This document shows, piece by piece, positions 34,667 to 42,741 of a stretch of DNA of 64,000 nt. The position numbers were made by a program, and so were the translations under genes. Under the pieces are notes generated by a model. That model was not told the DNA's origin. It saw only the letters and a list, made by a program, of their open reading frames with translations, and ran no database searches. The stretch is from contig NZ_CANMYE010000009.1 in the NCBI RefSeq assembly GCF_947502065.1, forward strand, positions 34,352 through 98,351, written 5' to 3'. The DNA is from an uncultured Pseudoteredinibacter sp. (GTDB taxonomy: Bacteria > Pseudomonadota > Gammaproteobacteria > Pseudomonadales > Cellvibrionaceae). The first letter of the stretch is position 1; every line of letters starts with the position of its first letter.

Positions 34667-36247
34667 ATGATGTTTGATATAAGCAACTATTTACAGCAAC
34701 TGTTTTTATATCTGTTTTTTGCCCAGTTATTCATAGCACCGTTGCTGTGCTCAGTATTATTCATCAATCCAAGTCGAATTCCATTAGATTGGAACATAAA
34801 GATTCAAAAGAGCATTCTACTTTTGATGATTCTGCCACCCCTGCTTATTGCCGCGTTTGCAAATAATGCAATCAAAACCAAGCCTGAAGTAGTTGAATCT
34901 GGGGATTTTAGTACGCATGCTTCATTTGGAGGCTCACCTAAGGAAATTAAAGGTGGAATAGAACACAAAGGGGAATCAAATTTTGATGGGGGCTACGCGA
35001 GGTTAAGCTTAGGGCTATCCGACACAATACACATACTAAGCTGCCTAATAGTTTTAGCTGGCGCTGTAGGTTTAGTATTGTTTATCGCCAAGCTACTTGT
35101 AACTTTATACAGCTTAAGTCAGCTCAGGAAATCTCAACGAGATTCTACTCATACAGGTAAAATTAGAATTTACCACTGTTACAACTTAACACAGCCGTTC
35201 TCCTCTAGGCTAAGCAATGCCGAAGTTTTTCTTCCAGCACAACTGCAAAAAGACAGCGAAGAATATCGATTGATTCTAGAGCATGAACTCAATCACTTAC
35301 GGTGCCATCACCATCAGTGGTCTCTCGCTGAAAAGTTAGTTCAGCATTTATTTTGGATAAATCCATTACTCTGGGCCTTTTGCCGTCACGGAGAACTTAT
35401 TAGAGAGTTGCAGTGCGACCAGCTAACGGTAGCCAAAAGCAACCCCATCACCTACAGCAAGCTGTTAATCAGCAGCGCTGAGCGAGTACAAAGCCAAACA
35501 ACAGGCTTTGCAACACAAGCCTGGCTAAGTCAAAAAACGCTCAAACGGAGACTTCATATGCTTATCAAGCCAGCAACACTCAAACGTAAACTTATTGCTA
35601 TTCCCACCCTAAGCTTTATCGTTAGCCTTGCGTTGGTCATTCACTTCAACCTACAAAGCCAAGACGAATACCTAGAGCAATTGGCTCTACAGAACATCCA
35701 ACAGAGTTATCAGAAAAACCTTAGTACACGCCCTTCGATAGATATCGAACAGGTTCCCACCACATTAACTCGGGCATTATTGCAGCACGAGGATCAGGGA
35801 TTTTATGATCATCAAGGCATTAGCCTAAAAGCGGTGGCTCGGGCTACTCTAAGTAATATTGGCGCTAGATTCCGTGGCAAGAGTCAATTTGTTGCAGGTG
35901 GTTCTACTATTACTCAACAACTGGCCAAATCTTTTTTAAATGAAAAACGATCATTAAAGCGAAAATTCAAAGAAGCGAAGCTCGCCCGCATTATTGAAGC
36001 CAATTTCAGTAAGGGAGATATACTGGAAATGTACCTAAATCGCGTTTATTTTGGCAATGGAGCATGGGGCCTGGCAAGTGCCGCCGCCACTTATTACTCA
36101 AAGCCCTATCAAAAGCTCAGCCTAAGTGAAGCGGCCATGCTAATTACCTTCTTAGAAGCCCCCAAGAAATACAATATGATCGATAACCCTCAGCTGGCTA
36201 ACGCTCGCCAATTAAGGCTTCTCAACCAGATCGAAAAACAATATTGA
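34667..36247 (+). CDS. BlaR1-like M56 protease fused to a GT51 peptidoglycan glycosyltransferase
   Basis: A 526-residue membrane protein of unusual build. Residues 1-150 hold three hydrophobic segments (about 11-31, 47-66, 120-147). The M56 protease domain follows, with zinc motif HELNH at 206-210 and a third ligand probably E247 in RELQCD. After a fourth segment (about 308-328) comes a GT51 domain: EDQGFYDH with catalytic Glu375 (375-382), GGSTITQQLAKSF (411-423), KFKEAKLARIIE (433-444) and EMYLNRVYFGNGAWGL (454-469). BlaR1 and MecR1 instead carry a penicillin-binding sensor there. The protein could sense lipid II or wall damage and cut BlaI, or build wall directly. It is in an operon with the repressor. 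Confidence 0.88.
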   Translation: MMFDISNYLQQLFLYLFFAQLFIAPLLCSVLFINPSRIPLDWNIKIQKSILLLMILPPLLIAAFANNAIKTKPEVVESGDFSTHASFGGSPKEIKGGIEHKGESNFDGGYARLSLGLSDTIHILSCLIVLAGAVGLVLFIAKLLVTLYSLSQLRKSQRDSTHTGKIRIYHCYNLTQPFSSRLSNAEVFLPAQLQKDSEEYRLILEHELNHLRCHHHQWSLAEKLVQHLFWINPLLWAFCRHGELIRELQCDQLTVAKSNPITYSKLLISSAERVQSQTTGFATQAWLSQKTLKRRLHMLIKPATLKRKLIAIPTLSFIVSLALVIHFNLQSQDEYLEQLALQNIQQSYQKNLSTRPSIDIEQVPTTLTRALLQHEDQGFYDHQGISLKAVARATLSNIGARFRGKSQFVAGGSTITQQLAKSFLNEKRSLKRKFKEAKLARIIEANFSKGDILEMYLNRVYFGNGAWGLASAAATYYSKPYQKLSLSEAAMLITFLEAPKKYNMIDNPQLANARQLRLLNQIEKQY

Positions 36248-36459
36248 TAAGCCCGGGGCCTGCTGCCAAGCGGTGGGCAATATGTTCAAATGGATAAAAA
36301 TTCAACCCTATACTTTAGCCTTGCCACTCATCATTGATAATAAACCACACACGAAAAAAACAAACTATAAGGAGTACTAGATCATATTCATAATTATCAT
36401 TTTTATGTAACATTAACCCACTAACATTTGTCCGGCGATCAAGCTAAAAGGAATTTCTC

Positions 36460-36843
36460 TTGGCAAGCCTTCCCTTATTAACCCCAACACAATTACGTTA
36501 CGGCCTATCTATAGGGCTGATTTGGGTTCTAGATAATATAGCTTTTTTAATTTCTTCCATTTTTCTAGACAACCCAAGCGCGTTATTAGTATCCAGAGTT
36601 ACTGGCGCCCTGGCTGGTTACTTTATCCACAAAAAAGTAAGTTTCAAAAACACAAAGAAACACACGGTGAGAACCTGGGCAAAATATGCACTGGTATGGC
36701 TAATCGCATATAGTATTGTACTTTTTGGAATTGAGTACTTTTCCACCACTCTAGATATCCATAGCATTATTATTAAGCTTGCATTTGAATGTTTAGTGAT
36801 CCCAGGTAACTATTTACTGCTGAAATACTATGTTTACCGCTAG
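36460..36843 (+). CDS. gtrA: GtrA-like flippase family protein
   Basis: A 127-residue protein with four transmembrane helices in the GtrA pattern (LRYGLSIGLIWVLDNIAFL, VTGALAGYFIHKKVSF, AKYALVWLIAYS, ECLVIPGNYLLLKYYV). GtrA proteins are thought to flip undecaprenyl-phosphate-sugar across the inner membrane. The start is TTG with AAAAGGA eight bases upstream. It overlaps the next gene by 14 bases. Confidence 0.85.
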   Translation: MASLPLLTPTQLRYGLSIGLIWVLDNIAFLISSIFLDNPSALLVSRVTGALAGYFIHKKVSFKNTKKHTVRTWAKYALVWLIAYSIVLFGIEYFSTTLDIHSIIIKLAFECLVIPGNYLLLKYYVYR

Positions 36844-38236
36844 AGAAAAAATTATCCGCTTACTTAGCACAGCCATACCGGGAATTATCATTATTGGGTT
36901 CCTTGGCTACTACTACAGCTTTCTTATTGATACATGGTGGATGTTCGACGACTCCCAACATGTAAAGAAGGTAGCACTCGACGGTCTAAGAGTATTCACA
37001 ACACCGGCCGAAGAATTAGGCATGATCCCAGCCAATTTCACACCCTGGCTTCTACTCAATTATTGGATAGACTTTAAAATAGGCGGGCTTGATCCAACCA
37101 CAGCACACATACACCAAATAATATCCGTTTCTGTCTGTGGCCTAGCCATATACGGAGCCTTGAGCCGCTGGATGCCAACTTGGCTCGCGGCAAGCTTTTG
37201 CCTATTTTTTCTAACCACTCCAGCCAGCTATACAGTAATACAAATACTATGTACCAGGCATTATGTCGAGGGTTTGTTATACTCTTGTTTAAGTGTGATT
37301 CTTCTTAAATCTTTCATCGAGAATGGCGGATATTGGAGGCTTATTTTCTCAGCCACGCTTTATTTCGTTGCCTGTTTAAACAAGGAAGTGTATGTACCTT
37401 TATTTGGATTCTTTACGGCCTATCTAGCTTATATTGCAGTAAAAAGACAAAGCTGGAGCGTTTTTTATTATTTAGCTCCATTTATAATTATTGTGCTTAT
37501 CTACATTCCTTATCGCGGCTATGCACTAGGCTGGGACAGACTTATAAGCGGCTATGGTTCAAAAATAGACCATCAAGGTTTCACAGATGTAATTGATTTT
37601 TTTACACGCATTATCAACTTTAATCACTTTAAAGGTTTGATGTACTTTTATGTCATTTTAATCTTTGCCAGCTTAGTAACGGCATTTAGAGCAGAAAAGA
37701 TAAGAACCTTAAGTATATTTATGGTCGGCGCGAGTCTTGTAGTTGGAGTTTTAGTTCCTGCCTACCCCGTTATGCCAACAGCAAGAGTTAACTATAACTA
37801 CACTTTCGTAGCTGTTTTTGTATTACTGTTATTACCTACACTTTGGGCTTGTATTCTTTGCAACTCTAAAAATCTACGCTTGTTTACCAACATACTACTA
37901 GCTTCAACTTTTTCTTTTAGTACATATAAAAATGTAACTACCTATAACCCCCAGTCACCATTAGCAAAAGCAAATTTTCATAGAGATATTTTCAAGCGTA
38001 CTAAGGTCGAAGGTGAAGCAATTTTATATGAGGAAGAATCATTTAGTATTCTAAAGCCTACCGGTGCAAAGTGGCATCATGCTGGCCTGTATGACATTAG
38101 AGAAAAAGTTTTACAATCAAACCCTGGACCCAAGGCCTGCTACGCACTTTGCGATTGCCCTAAGGAGCAGGTAGTTTTTGCTTATGCTGACGATGCGTTA
38201 ACACAAATAGAGACGGAGACAGAAACATGCCAATAA
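36830..38236 (+). CDS. Multi-spanning glycosyltransferase-like membrane protein (GtrC position)
   Basis: A 468-residue protein with about ten hydrophobic segments and, near the N-terminus, an acidic periplasmic motif (WWMFDDSQHVKKVAL) as in GT-C fold enzymes. It is flanked by GtrA and GtrB genes and overlaps both (by 14 and 10 bases), so it is the likely sugar transferase that takes the lipid-linked sugar and adds it to O-antigen or another surface glycan. The sugar and acceptor cannot be told. The sequence is visibly richer in A and T than flanking genes. Confidence 0.7.
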   Translation: MFTAREKIIRLLSTAIPGIIIIGFLGYYYSFLIDTWWMFDDSQHVKKVALDGLRVFTTPAEELGMIPANFTPWLLLNYWIDFKIGGLDPTTAHIHQIISVSVCGLAIYGALSRWMPTWLAASFCLFFLTTPASYTVIQILCTRHYVEGLLYSCLSVILLKSFIENGGYWRLIFSATLYFVACLNKEVYVPLFGFFTAYLAYIAVKRQSWSVFYYLAPFIIIVLIYIPYRGYALGWDRLISGYGSKIDHQGFTDVIDFFTRIINFNHFKGLMYFYVILIFASLVTAFRAEKIRTLSIFMVGASLVVGVLVPAYPVMPTARVNYNYTFVAVFVLLLLPTLWACILCNSKNLRLFTNILLASTFSFSTYKNVTTYNPQSPLAKANFHRDIFKRTKVEGEAILYEEESFSILKPTGAKWHHAGLYDIREKVLQSNPGPKACYALCDCPKEQVVFAYADDALTQIETETETCQ

Positions 38237-39228
38237 GGGAAGGCCTCTACACTGTAGACTTCATAGTACCAGTATATAATGAAGCAGAAAATATTCACCT
38301 CTTTGAGAATGAGTTATCTTCTGTTATGAGCGCTGAAAACCCTAATATTAACTACAGTATAATTTTTGTAAATGATGGGTCATCCGATGAAAGCTGGAAG
38401 GAGATCACACTCCTGTCAGAGAAGCATCCGAATATTATCGGAATAAATTTCGCGCGAAACTTCGGCAAAGAAGCAGCAATGGAGGCTGGTCTAATGCAAA
38501 GCCGGGGTGATGCCGCCATCGTAATCGACGCTGATCTTCAGCACCCAATTGACCTCGTCCCAAATATGATATCTGCTTGGGAAAATGAAGACTACAAAAT
38601 TGTCTCAGCCGTTAAAAGTGAACGTCAGTCCGAAAGCTATATAATGCGCATATTTGCAGGCGCTTATTATCATTTATTCACAAAAATATGTGGATTTAAT
38701 ATCCAGAAAGCCAGCGACTTCAAATTATTAGATAGAGAGATCATTGCCAGGTATCTTTCAATGCCGGAACAAGAGAGATTTTTCCGGGGGCTTATAGCAT
38801 GGATGGGATATCCTGAAAAAAAGCTTGAATTCAAACCTCTTGAACGTATTGAGGGAGAAAGCTCTTGGTCCATCTTTCAGTTATTTAACTACGCAAAAAA
38901 TAGCCTTCTAGCCTTTAGCTACGCACCACTTAAACTCATTGGAGCAATTAGCTATCTCATGCTGCTGGTAGCTTTCATCTTAACTTTCCACTCTTTATAC
39001 ACTTGGGCGAGCGGCGATGCACATGAAGGATTCACCACTGTCATTATCCTCCAATTATTAACAACAAGTATGATTATGGTTGGGCTACACGCCATTAGTA
39101 GTTATATCGCCAAAATATATGACGAACTGAAGGGGCGCCCCAGATTCTTGGTGCAACAAACAGTTGGGCTAGGCGATCAAAAATCTGGATCCACAGACAT
39201 ACTTTATGATCAAGCCGGCAACATGTAA
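38227..39228 (+). CDS. gtrB: GtrB-like family 2 glycosyltransferase
   Basis: A 333-residue DPM1/GtrB-type enzyme: VDFIVPVYNEAENI near the N-terminus, FVNDGSSDES (first Asp at about residue 50), VIDADLQHP (the DxD-like site), and two C-terminal helices around residues 228-300. It links a sugar from a nucleotide donor to undecaprenyl phosphate at the cytoplasmic face. With GtrA and the middle enzyme it forms a three-part glycan decoration unit like those of phage serotype conversion. No phage genes are near. Confidence 0.88.
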   Translation: MPIREGLYTVDFIVPVYNEAENIHLFENELSSVMSAENPNINYSIIFVNDGSSDESWKEITLLSEKHPNIIGINFARNFGKEAAMEAGLMQSRGDAAIVIDADLQHPIDLVPNMISAWENEDYKIVSAVKSERQSESYIMRIFAGAYYHLFTKICGFNIQKASDFKLLDREIIARYLSMPEQERFFRGLIAWMGYPEKKLEFKPLERIEGESSWSIFQLFNYAKNSLLAFSYAPLKLIGAISYLMLLVAFILTFHSLYTWASGDAHEGFTTVIILQLLTTSMIMVGLHAISSYIAKIYDELKGRPRFLVQQTVGLGDQKSGSTDILYDQAGNM

Positions 39229-39244
39229 GTAACTAAGTGATCAG

Positions 39245-40474
39245 CTAATTTAGAAAGTTGTAACGGGCTTTTCTCAAGTCTATCACGAGAGTTTCCGAAA
39301 TCTTATCTTGAATAGCCTGACGATTCGGATCCCAATAAATTTGTATAAAGCCCATTAAGCCGGTGGCCAAGCCGGCACCATAACCACCGTAACGACCAAA
39401 GCTTTCCCATAAGCTCATCTTTTCACCATTAAGCTTGATCACTTTAATACCCATTAAGTATTTACCCACGGTCTGACCGGTAAACCAGGCACTCATAACA
39501 GTAAAGTAGAAAGCGGCCCAACCAAAGCCTAGGCCCAGATCAGCCAAGAGGGCATTAATATAGGCAATAATACTGTATTTATTTTGAGGCTCAGCTTGGC
39601 TCTTTTCAGTGTCTTCATGCTGTCCATCATGTTCTTCTTCCGCAGTTTCAGTAGCCCTTTGAGCCGCGCTACCTAACTCCTCTTTTTCAGTGCTGCCTTC
39701 CGAAGCCGCTGAGTCACCTTCAGTAATTTTCACCATCTCTTGGATTTCGCTCGGCACAGTTTCCGTTAGTTGCAGATAAGCTTTAGGAAACTTAGAACGA
39801 ATTTCGGCAATGGTCTCTGCCGATAAATCAGACTCTTCAAAAGCCGCCGCCATGATATCTTCTGCAATATCCTTGGGAGCCTTTATGTCGATTAACTGCT
39901 GTGCCATGCCATTAAAAGTGTCCTGCCAACATGCAGCGGCAGGCTCACAGGACTGCTCGATCAGACTTTCTTTTTTCTCTGTTATTAAACGATTGTGCTG
40001 AAAAGCAGTAATGGCATAGGCGGCACCTTGGGCCAAGGATGCATCCTCGATGGGAGAGTTTTCATCTCCTACACTCCAGTTTAAGCTTTGTTCTTCTTCC
40101 AGCAAGCCACTTTGGGCATAGTAGAATGCCAAAAGCCCGAACAATATAAGACTCGCAAATACACGTAAGCAGACTTTTAACACCGGTTTTTCATCGGCCA
40201 ATGCAAACTGGCGGCTAATCTGCCAAAAAACGATAGCAATCAAAACAGCTAGTAATGTGCTACTTAACTCAGCCAATAGCACAATAACAAAAAGGTCAAT
40301 CAGTATAGCCAGCGCTCTTTTTAGTGGCGATGCTAGAGCCACTCCGTAAAGAACGGGAGATACACTAAAAGCAAAAGGGGTAATAAATTTCTTAGGGTCT
40401 TTTTTGCTTTGGCTAGTTGCTAGTGCTTGTTCATCCACAGGCTTTGTGCCTCTATATTTGTCATATTGATTCAA
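39245..40474 (-). CDS. RDD-family membrane protein with acidic insert
   Basis: A 409-residue protein. Two N-terminal hydrophobic segments (about residues 48-85 and 100-123) are separated by a long, acidic, serine-rich region (residues about 125-295) from the C-terminal RDD part: TGQTVGKYLMGIKVIKLNGE and GRYGGYGAGLATG. RDD proteins are poorly understood; some act as ion or compatible-solute transporters. The next gene upstream (MmcQ/YjbR) ends immediately before it, so they are co-transcribed. Confidence 0.8.
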   Translation of the reverse strand: MNQYDKYRGTKPVDEQALATSQSKKDPKKFITPFAFSVSPVLYGVALASPLKRALAILIDLFVIVLLAELSSTLLAVLIAIVFWQISRQFALADEKPVLKVCLRVFASLILFGLLAFYYAQSGLLEEEQSLNWSVGDENSPIEDASLAQGAAYAITAFQHNRLITEKKESLIEQSCEPAAACWQDTFNGMAQQLIDIKAPKDIAEDIMAAAFEESDLSAETIAEIRSKFPKAYLQLTETVPSEIQEMVKITEGDSAASEGSTEKEELGSAAQRATETAEEEHDGQHEDTEKSQAEPQNKYSIIAYINALLADLGLGFGWAAFYFTVMSAWFTGQTVGKYLMGIKVIKLNGEKMSLWESFGRYGGYGAGLATGLMGFIQIYWDPNRQAIQDKISETLVIDLRKARYNFLN

Positions 40475-40852
40475 CTACTTGATGACACCCAGCTCTCGCT
40501 GCTTCTTTTTACTCAAGGCTGCGGCGATCATCTTATAAGATTCTAAAATGTAGTAGCGCAATGCTTCATCTTCAGAGCTATCTACCCCAATTTTTTGAAT
40601 CCATTTCATGCCTCTCGAGGCGAGGTACGGAGCAGGCCGATAACCCTCTTTATTTTCTAAAAAAAGATAGTTGTTTTCTGAGGTTTTGAAGGTAAAGCCT
40701 ACCTCTTTATCTTCTTGGCCTGTTACTTTTGTCCAGCCACCGATAGCGAACACTTTACCGCCCACTTTCCAAACATCCGCTCCACCCCACTGTACAACAT
40801 GCTCTGCGGCCTGTTGAGAAGCACAAAAAGTATTAAATTCTTCATTGGTCAT
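40475..40852 (-). CDS. MmcQ/YjbR-family protein
   Basis: A 125-residue protein with the MmcQ/YjbR fold pattern: VVQWGGADVWKVGGKVFAIGG, then RPAPYLASRGMKWIQ and YYILESYKMIAAALSKKKQRELG. The family resembles CyaY and has been called DNA-binding; the function is unclear. It directly abuts the RDD gene start. Confidence 0.88.
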   Translation of the reverse strand: MTNEEFNTFCASQQAAEHVVQWGGADVWKVGGKVFAIGGWTKVTGQEDKEVGFTFKTSENNYLFLENKEGYRPAPYLASRGMKWIQKIGVDSSEDEALRYYILESYKMIAAALSKKKQRELGVIK

Positions 40853-40935
40853 ATCGCCTCCCTAGCCTTTATTGCCAGATTAGAATGTTAGTTTATCGTT
40901 TCAGGAAAACACTTTGCATTCGAATTATTCAAACA

Positions 40936-40962
40936 AAAACGGCCACATGAAGTGGCCGTTTT
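40936..40962 (-). terminator. Terminator after the AGCS symporter gene
   Basis: AAAACGGCCAC-ATGAA-GTGGCCGTTTT. It lies 16 bases beyond the stop of the symporter gene. Confidence 0.85.
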
Positions 40963-40978
40963 CTAGTCTTTGTTGAGC

Positions 40979-42538
40979 TTAAGACTCAGAGTTTTTCTTT
41001 TCCCAAAGCTCAGCATGTTTAATGTCTAAAGCCTTAGGATCAAAGCGGTATTCACTGACACCTTCTTTACGCTGCGCTTCATAGTCACGCAAGGCCTTAA
41101 TCGCCGGCTTAGCAATAAAGAAGATAATCAAGATGCCTACGATATTCAGCCAGGCCATCAAGCCCACACCAATATCACCAAGGCCCCAGGCCAGAGTCGC
41201 GGCTTTCACGCTGCCGTAGAATACGGCAAACATCATAATCACTTTCAAGATAAAGAAAGCACCTGGAATCTTAATGCTACGAAGCACATAAGAAACATTG
41301 GTTTCGGCGATATAGTAGTAAGCAAGGATGGTGGTAAAGGCGAAGAAGAATAGCGCAACCGCCACAAACGGCTCACCTACTCCAGGGAATACCGACTCAA
41401 TCGCATGCTGAGTAAATGCAGGGCTGTTGGCATCAACTGTGGCCGCAAGGTTCTGAACCAAGAAACCTCCCTCACCATGAACATTGTAGGCGCCGCTGAT
41501 CAAAATCATAAATGCCGTCGCAGAGCATACAAACAAAGTATCAATATATACCGAGAATGCCTGCACCAAACCTTGTTGAGCTGGGTGCTGCACTTCAGCA
41601 GCCGCCGCCGCATGTGGGCCTGTACCTTGGCCGGCTTCGTTGGAATAAACACCACGTTTAACGCCCCAACCGATTGCCGCACCGATGCCCGCCATTGGGG
41701 TGAATGCATCGCCAATAATCAAAGCAAATACCGCAGGAACCTGGTCGATGTTTAGCACCAAAACCACACAAGCAATGATGATGTAAGACAGCGCCATAAA
41801 CGGCACCACAAATTCAGCAAACTTAGCAATACGCTTTAAGCCACCGAAAATAATGAAGCCTAGGATCATTACGACTACAGCGCCTGTAATAACCTTTGTT
41901 GAACTGATGGTGCCCAATGCTGTATCCAGCATAGTGCCACTACCAAAAGCCAAATCTACTGCATTACCAATCGCGTTGGACTGCACCGTAGGGAGCAAAA
42001 TGCCACAAGCCAGAATCGTCGCGATAGCAAACAAAATACCGTACCATTTCTGACCAGTCGCTTTTTCAATATAAAAAGCCGGGCCGCCACGATACTGGCC
42101 TTCATGCTCTTCTTTATAAATTTGTGCCAGAGTTGATTCCACATAAGCAGTAGAAGCCCCTAAAAAGGCCACTACCCACATCCAGAAAACGGCACCGGGG
42201 CCACCAAAACCGATAGCTGCCGCCACGCCAGCGATATTACCGGTACCAACACGACCGGACAGTGAAACAGCCAGAGCCTGAAATGAGGATACGCCCTTGT
42301 CCGAAGCCCCTCCTGAAAACAGCAGGCGGATCATTTCTTTAAACAATCGCAGCTGAACAAAGCGAGTCATGATGCTGAAAAACAGTCCTGCCGCTAAGCA
42401 GGTATAGATAAGCGCTGGGCTCCAAACCACACTGTTAATAGCGTCTACAATGGTCTGCAAGGAGGTGCCAGCATCCGCTGAAGCCGCCTGTGCTGCTTCA
42501 ACCGCCTCTGCGGCAAGAGTTTCTGGGGTCTCTGACAT
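40979..42538 (-). CDS. Sodium:alanine/glycine symporter (AGCS family)
   Basis: A 519-residue carrier with the AGCS features LSGRVGTGNIAGVAAAIGFGGPGAVFWMW and GVKRGVYSNEAGQGTGPHAAA and about eleven hydrophobic segments. It imports small neutral amino acids, mainly alanine or glycine, with sodium. The long N-terminus (about 35 residues, alanine- and glutamate-rich) is cytoplasmic or periplasmic tail. I found no convincing glycine riboswitch in the upstream 200 bases. Confidence 0.93.
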   Translation of the reverse strand: MSETPETLAAEAVEAAQAASADAGTSLQTIVDAINSVVWSPALIYTCLAAGLFFSIMTRFVQLRLFKEMIRLLFSGGASDKGVSSFQALAVSLSGRVGTGNIAGVAAAIGFGGPGAVFWMWVVAFLGASTAYVESTLAQIYKEEHEGQYRGGPAFYIEKATGQKWYGILFAIATILACGILLPTVQSNAIGNAVDLAFGSGTMLDTALGTISSTKVITGAVVVMILGFIIFGGLKRIAKFAEFVVPFMALSYIIIACVVLVLNIDQVPAVFALIIGDAFTPMAGIGAAIGWGVKRGVYSNEAGQGTGPHAAAAAEVQHPAQQGLVQAFSVYIDTLFVCSATAFMILISGAYNVHGEGGFLVQNLAATVDANSPAFTQHAIESVFPGVGEPFVAVALFFFAFTTILAYYYIAETNVSYVLRSIKIPGAFFILKVIMMFAVFYGSVKAATLAWGLGDIGVGLMAWLNIVGILIIFFIAKPAIKALRDYEAQRKEGVSEYRFDPKALDIKHAELWEKKNSES

Positions 42539-42635
42539 GAGAAAACCTTTCTTATGATTAGGATAGTTTCTGGGGTATAAGCCGGGCTCAAACCCCGCGT
42601 ACCACTATAATTAACGATCAGACAGAAGAAAACCC

Positions 42636-42660
42636 GAAAAAGAGGGGCGTCTGCCCCTTT
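42636..42660 (-). terminator. Terminator after the large TonB receptor gene
   Basis: AGGGGC-GTCT-GCCCCT with an A run on the plus strand (T run in the minus-strand RNA). Lies 80 bases beyond the receptor stop. Confidence 0.75.
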
Positions 42661-42741
42661 ACTCAAGGAGATAGAGGATGAAAAGGGTAGCTAGGGAAGC
42701 CTTTATCGACCTCGCCTAGCTGTTGGGATTAGTCAGTCGGG

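Noticed and set aside
36460..39228. Prophage remnant around the Gtr genes
   Set aside because: No integrase, structural or lysis gene is seen within the flanking sequence.
42539..42741. Glycine riboswitch before the alanine/glycine symporter
   Set aside because: Hairpins are present, but they look like the terminator of the TonB receptor and a plain stem; no glycine aptamer core was seen.
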